Source of the DNA: Granulicella sp.
Lineage (GTDB): Bacteria > Acidobacteriota > Terriglobia > Terriglobales > Acidobacteriaceae
DNA length: 53,087 bases
Assembly: GCA_027335345.1 (NCBI GenBank)
Contig: DAHWOF010000025.1
Span: 1-53,087 of the forward strand
Direction: 5' to 3'
In this document: positions 26,035 through 35,759 of the stretch, in pieces
Layout of the letters: each line of letters opens with the position of its first letter
How positions within the stretch are numbered: the first letter of the stretch is position 1
Made by a program: the position numbers and the translations under genes
Notes under the pieces: model-generated
The model's database searches: none
Told to the model about the DNA's origin: nothing
The model's input: only the letters and a program-made list of their open reading frames with translations

Positions 26035-29000
26035 ATGCGCCTAAGAGGGAACCTTAGGACCTCCTCTGTCTGGTTCACGATATTCCTTGTGGCGGCTGCA
26101 GCAGAGGTGCCGACGCCTAACACAGCCCAAGCCCAGGCGACGAGCGCTTCTATCCATGGCCTGGTAGCTGATCCGACGGGCGCACTCCTTGCGGGTGCGA
26201 GGGTCACGGTGATCAATAGAAGCACGGGAATATCCAGCACGCAGAAGACCGACCGCGAGGGATATTATATGTTTCCCGGCCTGCATATTGGAGGGCCGTA
26301 CACGGTTACGATCGATGCGCGCGGATTTCGAACCTGGGTTGTGAACGGTATCGTGCTTGACCTGAGTTCGGAGCGGGAGATCGATGCCAAGCTGAAACTT
26401 GGCGCGGCATCGCAGACCATCAAGGTAAGCTCCTCAGCAGTACAGGTAGAGACCTCGGACGTGCAGCTTAAGAGCGTGGTGGGAGCCACAGAGATTGAAG
26501 AGCTGCCGCTCCTCGGCCGAGATGCCGTGGAGCTTCAGAAGACCGCTCCGGGAGTGGTCGAGTCGAATGACCGCGAGGGCACATTCTCCACCAATGGAAG
26601 CCAGACGCAGGAGAACTCCTACCTGTTGGACGGCACCGACATTAACGACATTCTTCTGAATACGCCGGGCATTACAGTCAATCCCGATGCGCTGGGGGAG
26701 ATCAATATCATCTCCAGCACGCTGGATCCGGAGTTCAGCCGCAACTCTGGAGCGATTGTCGATGAAACGTTGAAGAGTGGAACAAATCAGTTTCACGGCG
26801 ACGGGTTTGAGTTTTATCGGGACACCTTTCTGAACAACGGAAACTACTTCTCCGCCACCAGGCCGGTCTTCCACCAGAACGTTTTTGGAGGCACGCTGGG
26901 CGGGCCGATCCTGAAGCGGCATGCATTTTTCTTTGTAGCCTATCAGGGGTTGCGCAGCCGCACGGCGCAGACGCAACTGACGCAGGTCTTCGATACCCTG
27001 CAAAGGAGTGGTGATTTCTCCTCCGACGGCGGCTTTTCAACGAACCCTATTCCATTTCCGGGCGGTCTGCAGGGGCCCCAAGGTTTTTGCTCGGCAGGAA
27101 CACCGTGGAACGCGTGTTTCCCGAACTCGCAGGTGCCGGCATCGAACTTCAATCCGATTGCGCTGAACCTGCTAGATAAGTTCGTGCCCGAGGCGAATTT
27201 TATGAGCGGTGGGATTAACTACTACAACTTCAATGCGCCGAATACGGATGGAGACGACCAGGGCATTATCCGTATCGACGACCAGTTGACGCGGAAGGAT
27301 GCGCTGTGGGCTTCGACGATCTTTGATTCCAGTCTGAGCACGAATACGTTGCCGCTGCCTTCAACCACGGCAACGGGAACAGGGGCTAATCTGCCGGGGT
27401 TTGAGGCCGATAATGCTTCGCACATCAAGATCTTCAATGCATCGTGGACTCGGCTGATCAACAGCAGCACGGTCAACGAGCTGCGTGCGGGGTACTTCCG
27501 CTTTAATTACGCGGAGCTGGAGCCGGCGCCGACGACGCTGGCGGCTCCTTCGTCCTTTGGGTTCAATATTGAGCCGCAGGATGCAGCAGCCGGAACGCTT
27601 CCGTTTATCAATGTGACAGGGTACTTTGCGCTCGGTTTCAGCACCAACGGTCCGCAGCCGCGCAAAGATGAGAACTACGACTACTTCGATAACTTCAGCA
27701 AGGTGGTGGGGAACCATAGCCTGAAGTTTGGAGCTAATGTAGAACGATTCATCATGAGCAATCCGTACTATTCCGACAACAGCGGGGCGTACGATTTTGT
27801 GGGCTCAGGGACATATAGCACGGGCGATCCCGCTGCGGATTTCCTGCTTGGGGTTCCTGCTACCTATAATCAGGGTTCCGGTTACTTTGTGGATGTTCGT
27901 GCCTGGCAATACTATGGATATGCACAAGACCACTGGATGGTCTCCGATTCGCTGACGCTGGCCTATGGCGTCGGATATGACGTGGAGACGCCGTTCGAAA
28001 ACCTGCAGTATCAGGGCGTAGGCGTTACCTGCTGGCTGCCAAACGATGAGCAATCGAAGGTGTTTAGCGATGCGCCGCCGGGTCTGCTGTATCCCGGCGA
28101 TCCCGGATGTAACAGAAATGGGAGCCCGGTAACCCACTGGAATCATCTGTCTCCTCGGGTAGGCTTTGCGTGGTCGCCGAGCGAGGAATTGGGCCTGCTC
28201 TTCGGGGCGCCGGGTGAGCATGATTTTGTACTTCGCGGCGGATTCGGGGTCTATTGGAACCGCCCGCAAGCAGAGGGCGCCCAGGAGAACTCCAACGATC
28301 CACCCTTTTCGTTGAACAGTGTTGGCGCGGCTGGGTTAGGCGGGAGCCCCAGCTTTGCGAATCCATTTCAAGATATTGCAGGCAGGCCGGGTGCGTCTTA
28401 CACGGCGAATCCATTTCCGTATCAGGTCCCCAGGCCGGGCCAGAATGTCAGCTTCGCTTCACTCTACCCGTTGGAGATGGACAATCTTACATCCGCCTTC
28501 GATGTTCCTTATACGTATAACTTCAATCTGAATATTCAGCGATCGCTGGCCGGAAATATGGTGCTGACGGTGGGCTATGTGGGGTCGCTGGGGCAGAGGC
28601 TGATGCGCGCCAAAGAAGGTGACAGGATTACGCAGGCCGGACACAACGCCTGCCTGAGCGGCACGGGAACTGGCGCACCGATCAATCTTGACGGTGGCAC
28701 ATTCACATGCGTGCAACTAGCTTCGGCGCAGTCGTTGTACTTCCCTGGCGATAAGACGCAGCCCGCGATTGTACCTGGTTCCCAGGTTCCGGGGTTGTTT
28801 CCCAATGGGCTTCCGGATTACCTGTCGATCGGCGGCATGTATACGAATGGCTCTTCCAACTACAACGCGCTCCAGGTCTCGCTGGTGAAGGCGCCCACGC
28901 ACGGGTTGTACTTCACGATTGCCTATACGTATAGTCATGGATTGGATAATGCTTCCAGTCTTGAGGATTCCGTGGCCAACGGATATGGAACGAACTATGT

Positions 29001-29640
29001 GCCCGGGTTCCGGCACCTGAGTTATGGCGATTCCGCCTACGATGCGCGCAACCGGCTGGTGGCTTTATATGACTATGCGATTCCTGTGGCGCATGGGCTG
29101 GGCGGAGGTCCGCTGGCGCGCTCCCTTCTAGGTGGTTGGAACTTCTCCGGCATCACCGCTCTGCAGAACGGCTTCCCGGTGACGATCTACGATGGCGGCG
29201 TCTACAACTCGCTGTATTGCGACGAGTTCAGCTTCGTCAATTGCCCGGACGTACCTAATACATCGACGTTCCGTATTAAGACACTGAATCCGCGTCGTCC
29301 CGGCCATTATTGGTTCAATCCGGCGACGTTTTCACAGGAGCCGATTGGGACATTCGGCAATGTGAAGCGGAATTTTTTCCATGGACCTGGATTCAATTAC
29401 TCGAACGTAGAGATCTACAAGAATATCGCGCTGGGAGGCCTGGATAACGCGAGGTACGTACAACTGCGTCTGGAGGCGTATAACGCGTTCAACCACGCCA
29501 ACTTTGCAAACCCAAATGGCGACTATGGCGCCGGAGCTCCGGCGTTCGGGGCGATCAGTTCGGTGGATCAGCCGGTGAATCCCAGTGGCGATCCGCAACC
29601 GGCGCGCGCCATTCAGCTTGCGGGGAAGTTTTACTTTTAA
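26035..29640 (+). CDS. Oar-like TonB-dependent outer-membrane receptor with carboxypeptidase-regulatory domain
   Basis: A 1201-residue outer-membrane protein of the Oar/OmpA-like TonB-dependent class that is expanded in Acidobacteriota. A signal peptide ends near residue 34 (PNTAQAQA). A carboxypeptidase-regulatory-like beta-sandwich follows (about 38-125: ASIHGLVADPTGALLAGARV, then GYYMFPGLHIGGPYTVTIDA). Next is a plug domain with EELPLLGRDAVEL and NGSQTQENSYLLDGTDIND. The rest is a beta-barrel of about 950 residues ending in the aromatic FYF, typical for barrel insertion. AAGGAG lies six bases before the ATG. The substrate is unknown; polysaccharide or peptide fragments are typical guesses. 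Two AhpD-like genes and an MFS gene follow on the same strand. Confidence 0.92.
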   Translation: MRLRGNLRTSSVWFTIFLVAAAAEVPTPNTAQAQATSASIHGLVADPTGALLAGARVTVINRSTGISSTQKTDREGYYMFPGLHIGGPYTVTIDARGFRTWVVNGIVLDLSSEREIDAKLKLGAASQTIKVSSSAVQVETSDVQLKSVVGATEIEELPLLGRDAVELQKTAPGVVESNDREGTFSTNGSQTQENSYLLDGTDINDILLNTPGITVNPDALGEINIISSTLDPEFSRNSGAIVDETLKSGTNQFHGDGFEFYRDTFLNNGNYFSATRPVFHQNVFGGTLGGPILKRHAFFFVAYQGLRSRTAQTQLTQVFDTLQRSGDFSSDGGFSTNPIPFPGGLQGPQGFCSAGTPWNACFPNSQVPASNFNPIALNLLDKFVPEANFMSGGINYYNFNAPNTDGDDQGIIRIDDQLTRKDALWASTIFDSSLSTNTLPLPSTTATGTGANLPGFEADNASHIKIFNASWTRLINSSTVNELRAGYFRFNYAELEPAPTTLAAPSSFGFNIEPQDAAAGTLPFINVTGYFALGFSTNGPQPRKDENYDYFDNFSKVVGNHSLKFGANVERFIMSNPYYSDNSGAYDFVGSGTYSTGDPAADFLLGVPATYNQGSGYFVDVRAWQYYGYAQDHWMVSDSLTLAYGVGYDVETPFENLQYQGVGVTCWLPNDEQSKVFSDAPPGLLYPGDPGCNRNGSPVTHWNHLSPRVGFAWSPSEELGLLFGAPGEHDFVLRGGFGVYWNRPQAEGAQENSNDPPFSLNSVGAAGLGGSPSFANPFQDIAGRPGASYTANPFPYQVPRPGQNVSFASLYPLEMDNLTSAFDVPYTYNFNLNIQRSLAGNMVLTVGYVGSLGQRLMRAKEGDRITQAGHNACLSGTGTGAPINLDGGTFTCVQLASAQSLYFPGDKTQPAIVPGSQVPGLFPNGLPDYLSIGGMYTNGSSNYNALQVSLVKAPTHGLYFTIAYTYSHGLDNASSLEDSVANGYGTNYVPGFRHLSYGDSAYDARNRLVALYDYAIPVAHGLGGGPLARSLLGGWNFSGITALQNGFPVTIYDGGVYNSLYCDEFSFVNCPDVPNTSTFRIKTLNPRRPGHYWFNPATFSQEPIGTFGNVKRNFFHGPGFNYSNVEIYKNIALGGLDNARYVQLRLEAYNAFNHANFANPNGDYGAGAPAFGAISSVDQPVNPSGDPQPARAIQLAGKFYF

Positions 29641-29978
29641 GCCCAGCGGTCGGGTGAGAGCATCTCCGCCGCAAGGTGGGGTTCCAATTCCGGAGGCGGT
29701 CAGAAAGGCGACACGATGTTACAACGCAGACGAATGGTTGCGATGAGCGGTAAGACACGATGGATGAGGTTCGCGATGGGAAAGGATGACGGGAATGTTT
29801 TTCGATGTCGGGAAGCTGGGGCCGCACTGCCGTCAGGAAGGCGCGCGAGAATCCCAGAACGGTGTGGGCTGTGCGGCAGGTGGGGAGGCCGTTTCGGCAT
29901 GCAACGGCAGCCGGACCCTGCGCAGGCTTAAGAGTGTTTGAACGATGCGTCGAGTTCGAGTTGAAAGGATGACTTCCA
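29641..29978. other. Intergenic region between the Oar-like receptor and the first AhpD-like gene
   Basis: These 338 bases show no convincing gene; a 71-codon open frame (29716-29931) has an Arg/Gly-rich translation typical of random GC-rich DNA. No strong terminator or promoter was recognised. Confidence 0.5.
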
Positions 29979-30551
29979 ATGCCTCATATCGCACTGCCAG
30001 AGGGTTTGCCGGGAATTCGCGGCGCCATGGCTTTCCGTCCCGAGATCGCAGGGCCAATGAGTGAACTAGCTGAGGTACTTCTGCATGGACCGCATTCGCT
30101 GCTGCCCGGGGACCGTGAACTGATTGCCACCTATGTTTCGTCGCTCAACGAATGCTATTACTGTCAAACCAGTCACGGCGCGATTGCGGCTGTGCATCTG
30201 GATGGCAATGAAGATCTGGTGAGGAGCGTGAAGGAAGACTTCCACCATGCTGAGATATCAGAGAAGCTTAAGGCCCTGATAGTGATCGCAGCAAAAGTGC
30301 AGCGAGGCGGCAAGAACCTGACCGAGGAAGATGTTGCGTTGGCGAGGCGTCAAGGAGCAACTGACCTGGAGATTCACGATGTGGTGCTGATTGCGGCTGC
30401 CTTCTGCATGTACAACCGTTATGTAGATGGATTGGCCACTACCCAGCCCCGCGATGAAGCCCTTTACCGGGAGCGAGGCAAACAGGTTGCGAGCGAAGGG
30501 TACATCATCGCCGGCAAGAAGTATCTGCCGTTCATGTCCGTAAATCGTTAA
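29979..30551 (+). CDS. AhpD-like (carboxymuconolactone decarboxylase family) protein, copy 1
   Basis: A 190-residue protein of the AhpD/CMD family, all-helical enzymes that often reduce peroxides through a CxxC pair. The active site NECYYCQTSHGAIA gives Cys59, Cys62 and His66 in the AhpD arrangement ExxCxxCxxxH, with Asn in place of the usual proton-relay Glu. The C-terminal block ATDLEIHDVVLIAAAFCMYN and NRYVDGLA matches peroxidase-related members. It is the first of three close paralogues in the window (also 30562 and 42177), all opening with MPHI.LP.GL. The spacing of 10 bases to copy 2 indicates an operon. AAAGGATG lies upstream of the start. Confidence 0.88.
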   Translation: MPHIALPEGLPGIRGAMAFRPEIAGPMSELAEVLLHGPHSLLPGDRELIATYVSSLNECYYCQTSHGAIAAVHLDGNEDLVRSVKEDFHHAEISEKLKALIVIAAKVQRGGKNLTEEDVALARRQGATDLEIHDVVLIAAAFCMYNRYVDGLATTQPRDEALYRERGKQVASEGYIIAGKKYLPFMSVNR

Positions 30552-30561
30552 GGAGAAGACC

Positions 30562-31101
30562 ATGCCACATATCGCTTTACCAGAAGGACTACCGGGCATC
30601 AGCGCCGGTTTCGCTTTTCGCCCCGAGACTGCCAAGCCCATGCGAGAACTAGCGCATATTCTTCTCCATGAGCCTGGGATGCTTACGCCAGGAGAGAGGG
30701 AGTTGATCGCGACATCTGTCTCAGCACGCAATGATTGCTATTTTTGCCAGACCAGCCACGGCGCCGCCGCTGCTGCGCACCTCGGCAGTGAGGAAGTGGT
30801 TCAGAAGGTGAAGGTTGATCCGGAGAACGCGCCGGTCTCTGCAAAGCTGAAGGCTCTGCTCAACATCGCCGGAAAGGTCCAGATTGGAGGCAAGAACGTG
30901 AGCGAGGAGGATATTGCCCGGGCGCGCGCTCTCGGAGCCACGGACCTTGAGATTCACGACACGGTGCTGATCGCGGCGGCATTCTGCATGTACAACCGCT
31001 ACGTCGATGGCCTGGCGACCTGGCAGCCGCAGGATCCATCCATGTATGCGCAGATGGGCAAGCGCCTGGCGGAACACGGATATCGGGACCCCTCCCGGTG
31101 A
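30562..31101 (+). CDS. AhpD-like (carboxymuconolactone decarboxylase family) protein, copy 2
   Basis: A 179-residue paralogue of the preceding gene. The active site is NDCYFCQTSHGAAA, with Cys59, Cys62 and His66 at the same positions as copy 1. The C-terminal block ATDLEIHDTVLIAAAFCMYN is nearly identical, but the last 15 or so residues differ and are shorter. AAGGAGAAG precedes the ATG. The tandem arrangement suggests local duplication followed by divergence. Peroxide or organic-hydroperoxide reduction is inferred from the family; the reductant is unknown and no AhpC is nearby. Confidence 0.88.
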   Translation: MPHIALPEGLPGISAGFAFRPETAKPMRELAHILLHEPGMLTPGERELIATSVSARNDCYFCQTSHGAAAAAHLGSEEVVQKVKVDPENAPVSAKLKALLNIAGKVQIGGKNVSEEDIARARALGATDLEIHDTVLIAAAFCMYNRYVDGLATWQPQDPSMYAQMGKRLAEHGYRDPSR

Positions 31102-31128
31102 GTAGTAGCTAGACTGGAGCGACCGCGA

Positions 31129-32448
31129 TTGAACACTTCTGCCGTTGAGCAAGGTTACCCGGAGCAGAGCCTGCGCTACCCTGGCTGGCGTGTGGTGGTC
31201 GTCTGTCAGATTGGTGTACTTACCGGGATTGCCACCATCTTCTTTACGATCTTTACACTGTTCATCAAACCATGGCAGCTTGAATTCGGTTGGAGCAGGG
31301 AACAAATTGCGCAGGCGTTCAGCACCGCAGCGATCACGGTGGCGATCTGCTCGCCCTTCATGGGCAGAGTGCTGGACCGATTCGAGCCGCGGAAGATCAT
31401 TGCAGGCATGATGGCATGCTTCGGGGCGGTGTTTGCATCCCTTGCATGGTTGAGCCCTTCCACAGGACGGCTGTACTGCACGGCGGTTCTTTTGGGTTTA
31501 TCGGGCACGGGAACGTATCAGCTTGGCTACGCTCGGATTGTGGCCAGTTGGTTTCAGCGTCGTCTGGGTACAGCGCTCTCTGTGGTAGTAGCCGGCTCAG
31601 GATTGGGCTCTCTGTTCTTGCCACCCCTGGTGCAGCACTGCATTACAACCTATGGATGGCGGAGCACGACACTACTACTGGCGAGTTTTCCGTTGCTTCT
31701 CGGAGCGCCGCTCACATTTTTGTTTGCCTCTCCACCTCGAACTCCCGGTACGCCGCAGAGAAAGAAGCAGGATACGGCGTTGGGTGTGGATTGGAGGGAG
31801 GCGGTGAAGGGACGCAGTTTCTGGCTGCTGGCTTTGGGAGTCTGCTCCATGTCTCTGGCTGAAAACGGCATCACGGTGCATCTGGCGCCGATGCTGAGCG
31901 ACCGCGGTGTGCCGGTAGCCGATGCCGCGCTGGTGGTCTCATTCCTGGCCGGCGCCAGCGTGGCGGGGCGGCTTCTGTTGGGTTGGGTGCTGGACTATCT
32001 TGAGGGGGCATATCTTGCGACAGCCTCACTGCTGTTAGCGGCGGCCGGGCTGTTCCTTCTGGGTCACGCGCACACCTTTGAGGCGGCGATCATTGCTTCG
32101 TTGCTGGCGGGGCTGGGAATGGGCTGCGAGTTCGATCTGATGCCGTATATCCTGAAACGCTACTTTGGGATGTGTTCGTTCTCCACCATGTATGGCCTGC
32201 TGTATACGGCCTATGCGACAGCGGGGGCCATCGCTCCGCTGGTGATGGGCCACATCTATGACCTAACCGGCTCGTATGCCGCGATTGTCTCCATCTTTTC
32301 CGGAGCTACGACGGTTGCCGGCCTTTGCATGTTGATGCTACCGGTCTACGCCAGCGCCGACGGGATGGCCTTGGATGCGGGACCCAGGGATCTGCTGGGT
32401 GGGGCGGAGGGTCCGCTGGACGTGGCTGGACAGGATGTGGTGGGATGA
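31129..32448 (+). CDS. MFS transporter, monocarboxylate/oxalate-formate antiporter-like
   Basis: A 439-residue inner-membrane carrier with about 12 hydrophobic segments in two halves separated by a basic loop near residues 200-220 (SPPRTPGTPQRKKQD). The first half has the MFS loop motif MGRVLDRFEPRKII and a glycine-rich helix (GLSGTGTYQLGYARIVASWF, resembling OFA/MCT members). The second half has LAENGITVHLAPMLSDRGVP, also typical of this group. The start is TTG at 31129 with a weak GGAG nearby; the gene begins 28 bases after AhpD-like copy 2, so it may belong to the same operon. The substrate is probably an organic anion, by family. Confidence 0.85.
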   Translation: MNTSAVEQGYPEQSLRYPGWRVVVVCQIGVLTGIATIFFTIFTLFIKPWQLEFGWSREQIAQAFSTAAITVAICSPFMGRVLDRFEPRKIIAGMMACFGAVFASLAWLSPSTGRLYCTAVLLGLSGTGTYQLGYARIVASWFQRRLGTALSVVVAGSGLGSLFLPPLVQHCITTYGWRSTTLLLASFPLLLGAPLTFLFASPPRTPGTPQRKKQDTALGVDWREAVKGRSFWLLALGVCSMSLAENGITVHLAPMLSDRGVPVADAALVVSFLAGASVAGRLLLGWVLDYLEGAYLATASLLLAAAGLFLLGHAHTFEAAIIASLLAGLGMGCEFDLMPYILKRYFGMCSFSTMYGLLYTAYATAGAIAPLVMGHIYDLTGSYAAIVSIFSGATTVAGLCMLMLPVYASADGMALDAGPRDLLGGAEGPLDVAGQDVVG

Positions 32449-32694
32449 GTGGGCCGTGCAGGATTGGAGGCACGAAGCGCGAGATCCCCGGTTTGCTGTT
32501 GGCGAGGGTGCGGAGCGCCTATGCCTCTGAAGGGCGAGCGCGGCGTAGAATCGAGCCAGCATCCGGGAGAACTGATTGTTGGAGGGGGAAAGTTAAGCCG
32601 TTTCGGTCGCGACTTGGGTGTCGGCGTCCCTTTACAGAGAATACGGAGTGATTTTCCACAGGGCGAGGGTAGGTTGGTGGGGGAAGATCGCTCT

Positions 32695-32723
32695 TAGAGG
32701 TTGAATGGCGAAAAGCACCTCTA
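32695..32723 (+). promoter_or_regulatory. Possible ribosome-binding-site hairpin at the sigma-fusion gene start
   Basis: TAGAGGT (32695-32701), which contains the ribosome-binding site AGAGG, is exactly complementary to ACCTCTA (32717-32723). The start codon ATG 32705 falls in the 15-base loop. Pairing would hide the ribosome-binding site and could limit translation. Short inverted repeats of 7 bases are not rare by chance. Confidence 0.35.
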
Positions 32724-35719
32724 GATGGTCAGCCGCGGCCGCATCGGACCCGGCCGAGACGCTTTTGGGAGACCGCTATGGCCAGCTCCTGGTGTGGGGC
32801 AGAGTGCTGGCGCGTGGCGATCAGGCCCTGGCGGAGGAGATCGTTCAAGATCTGTGCCTGCAGTTGGCGCTCTCGCCGCCCGATTTCAGCCGGATCGCCA
32901 ATCTCGATGGTTATCTCTACACCTGTCTCCGCCACCTGTACGTGTCGAAGCTGGCACGGGCTTCGCGAGAGGCCGTGCGCTTTGTGAGCGTAGCGGACTG
33001 CGATTCCTTGCGCTTTGCCCAGGATGCGGGTCAGCGGTTGGATTCGATCGAGAGTCAGAATGTTCTGCGGAGCATCTGTTCCTACTCGATCTGGCGCCGG
33101 GAACAGGCGAAGGGTTTCAGCTATTTCATCCTCCATTTTTTTCACGGCTACTTCCATCGCGAAATCGCCGAGCTTGCCTGTTTGCCCTTGGCGGCGATCT
33201 ACAACAAGCTGAAAGCTGCCCGCACGGAATTGAGGATCCAACTGGAGGAGCCGGACAAGCTTCGTATCTCCCACGGGCGGGAGGCTCCACAGCCTGCATT
33301 CATGCGGATTGCGATTTCGTCAGAGGAGTTCTTCCGGGAGCTACGCTGCGCGATTCTGGCTTCGCGGAGAGGTGAGTGTCTTCCCGAGGAAGAGTTGCTT
33401 GGCCACTATCGCGCTGCCAACCCGTCTCCCCTTCCGTGCTCGCTGCTGGCTCATATTGTGAGTTGCGAACGTTGTCTGGAGATGGTGGATCGCCATCTGC
33501 GCAGACCATCCCTGCGCCAGCGCGACGCTCTGGACGGTATCGATCCTTCGCCCACCCTGGCTGTGAAGGAGGGGGGCGGCGCCGGACCTGGGCGGCTCCG
33601 CGCTCTGCAGGGACGTCTCCGTCGCCTTCGTGAGCACCGGCCCGGCACGCTATCCATCGCGGTGAATGGCAGGATTGTGGGTTCTCATGATGTTCGCGGA
33701 GAATCCGGCCTACTCTCGGTAAGGGCGGGCTCACAGGACTCTGTGGAGTTCGTCGAGGGGTTCTCTGAGCAGAATGTACGCCTGGTCTGGCTCTCTATCC
33801 AGGATTGCCCTCCGAACGGGCCGCACACGCTCAACCAGCGCGTCGAACTCAGCGACGGCCGCTGGCTGGAACTGAGGCTCGATTTCGATGGCCTAGGGCT
33901 GAACTGCGAGTTGTCCTACTTCGATCCGGCATTTGAACCGGAAGCTGCTGGAGAAGATTTCGAAGGGCTGCCGGCGCAGCCGAGCGGCGACTCGCAGAAG
34001 ACGCTGCCGGCAGGCGAAACGTCGCCGTCCGGGGAGCGTCGAAGATGGGCCGCTCTGGAGCCTTCAAGGGGCAGGCTGCATTTGTTGCAGGTGCTCGGGT
34101 GGGGATTCGCGCTGCTGGCGCTTTGTTGTGTTGGCTACTTGTTCTGGCGCTCCACGTATCGCCCGCTGGATGCGCAGACCCTTCTGAACCGTTCGATGTT
34201 GGCTGAGGCCCGGAGTCTTGAGGGTCACGCGGAGCATCAGGAGATCTCCCTGGAGGAGATTGGAGCTGGCGGGCAGACGCTGGCTCAGGGCTCGATCGAT
34301 CTGTGGAAGGATGGCGTCACCGGCCGGCGCATGCGGCGCTTGTATGACCGCCAGCATCGGCTGGTGGCGGCGGAATGGAAAGGGAAGGACAATGCAGTCG
34401 GATCGTATGCTGCCACCCTCAGCCCTGGCGCTTCTGGCGAAGATCGTCTGCTGGCCTCCGATCCCCTTTGGATGCAGGCCCTTTCGACGAAGGCATTCCG
34501 CGTCATTGCCAGTGCTCGGATTCGCGTGACTGCTGACCGAGCGGGCTATATGCTGGCTGCTGATGTTGAAAAAAGGAAAGAGCGGCAGTTGGTGTATGTC
34601 ACGCTGATCCTCGATCGGCGCTGGATGCCGGTTGGAGAGATCCTGCGGATGCGCACTGGCGCCGCCGTCCGGGAGGTCCGCCTGATGCAGACCCGATTTG
34701 AAGTTGAGCCTGCGTCCTCGGTTCCAAATTCTGTCTTTGATCCTGGCGTTCTCAGATCCCAGGAAGGATCTGTCGCGCGCTCTTCGATCGCTCCGGCCTC
34801 CGGCGGCGGGCTCTCCCTCTCTGAAGACGTGCGGCTGGCTGCGCTCGATATTGGAGTTCTCTACAAGCTCCATGAGCTGGCTATGGATACAGGTGAGCCG
34901 ATTCAGGTGGAACGAGCGCCTGGCGAGCGAATCCGCGTGACAGGATTTCTCTCCGAAGGACAGCGTAAGGCTGAGCTTCTGGCCGCCCTTCGATCGCTTC
35001 CCGATCAGCCCGCGCTCGAAGTTCACCTTGGCAGTCAGGCGGAGGTGAGCGCGCTGGCGCAGAGAGATGTGGAGAAAGAAGCTCGGTCAGCCACGGTGTA
35101 TGATTTGGCGGCGCGACCACCGTTGGCGGAGCCAGTGCTACGTGCGTACTTTGAAGAGCACCCTCTACCGAACAAGACAGTTCAAGCAGCCATCACCCAG
35201 TTTGAAGGTGAAGGGTTGAACCACGCGCAGGCCGCTTTGCAGCACGCCTATGCTCTGGACCGTCTGGGCAACGAGTTCACTCCGGCGGAGCTGTATGGGG
35301 TGAAGGCTACCTCTCGCCGCCAGTGGGCGGAGATGGTTGAGGGTCACGCGATGGCTTTGGAGAAGGAGCTGCGCGCCCTTGCCGGCGAGATGAGCCTCGT
35401 TGGCATCCCGCGCCCACCGGAGGCCTCGGCAGCGCCGGACGGGATTGCCAGCCCGGCGGAGTTCGCGCGGGCGTCCCGGGCTCTGCTCAACAAGACACAG
35501 AGGCTCAATCGACGGGTCGACGCAGCCTTGGCGTCAAACATGGATGCGGCTCCAAAAAGCAGCGCGAGAGCTGTGCTGGAGTCTGCGGCGGATTCGATAC
35601 CACTGGCGGAGGCTGCCAGCATGGAACGTCTCGCTGACCACCTGAAGGAAGCTGGTGAGAGGGCCAGTGGAGGCAGGACTCGTGCCGAAGATCGTTTGTC
35701 ACCCGCACCGCTCCACTGA
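32705..35719 (+). CDS. Membrane-tethered ECF-like sigma factor fused to a zinc-binding anti-sigma-like motif and a large extracytoplasmic region
   Basis: A 1004-residue mosaic. Residues about 15-90 resemble sigma region 2 (AEEIVQDLCLQLAL, then NLDGYLYTCLRHLYVSKLAR). About 117-182 resembles region 4 (FHGYFHREIAELACLPLAAI, then YNKLKAARTEL). Residues 205-265 include HIVSCERC (His250, Cys254, Cys257), the H-x3-C-x2-C signature of zinc-binding anti-sigma domains. A beta-rich domain follows (about 312-410), then one membrane helix (about 458-482, VLGWGFALLALCCVGYLFW). About 520 extracytoplasmic residues remain, including a small alpha/beta repeat near 735-790 and an Ala-rich helical tail. Sigma, anti-sigma and sensor are usually separate proteins. 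The gene lies 40 bases upstream of an Oar-like receptor. Release of the N-terminal part by proteolysis is an inference. Each domain call is by eye; sigma identity is the firmest. Confidence 0.8.
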   Translation: MAKSTSRWSAAAASDPAETLLGDRYGQLLVWGRVLARGDQALAEEIVQDLCLQLALSPPDFSRIANLDGYLYTCLRHLYVSKLARASREAVRFVSVADCDSLRFAQDAGQRLDSIESQNVLRSICSYSIWRREQAKGFSYFILHFFHGYFHREIAELACLPLAAIYNKLKAARTELRIQLEEPDKLRISHGREAPQPAFMRIAISSEEFFRELRCAILASRRGECLPEEELLGHYRAANPSPLPCSLLAHIVSCERCLEMVDRHLRRPSLRQRDALDGIDPSPTLAVKEGGGAGPGRLRALQGRLRRLREHRPGTLSIAVNGRIVGSHDVRGESGLLSVRAGSQDSVEFVEGFSEQNVRLVWLSIQDCPPNGPHTLNQRVELSDGRWLELRLDFDGLGLNCELSYFDPAFEPEAAGEDFEGLPAQPSGDSQKTLPAGETSPSGERRRWAALEPSRGRLHLLQVLGWGFALLALCCVGYLFWRSTYRPLDAQTLLNRSMLAEARSLEGHAEHQEISLEEIGAGGQTLAQGSIDLWKDGVTGRRMRRLYDRQHRLVAAEWKGKDNAVGSYAATLSPGASGEDRLLASDPLWMQALSTKAFRVIASARIRVTADRAGYMLAADVEKRKERQLVYVTLILDRRWMPVGEILRMRTGAAVREVRLMQTRFEVEPASSVPNSVFDPGVLRSQEGSVARSSIAPASGGGLSLSEDVRLAALDIGVLYKLHELAMDTGEPIQVERAPGERIRVTGFLSEGQRKAELLAALRSLPDQPALEVHLGSQAEVSALAQRDVEKEARSATVYDLAARPPLAEPVLRAYFEEHPLPNKTVQAAITQFEGEGLNHAQAALQHAYALDRLGNEFTPAELYGVKATSRRQWAEMVEGHAMALEKELRALAGEMSLVGIPRPPEASAAPDGIASPAEFARASRALLNKTQRLNRRVDAALASNMDAAPKSSARAVLESAADSIPLAEAASMERLADHLKEAGERASGGRTRAEDRLSPAPLH

Positions 35720-35759
35720 AGGGAAGTTGCCGTTAATTCGGGGTGGCAAGTGTGCCCTG

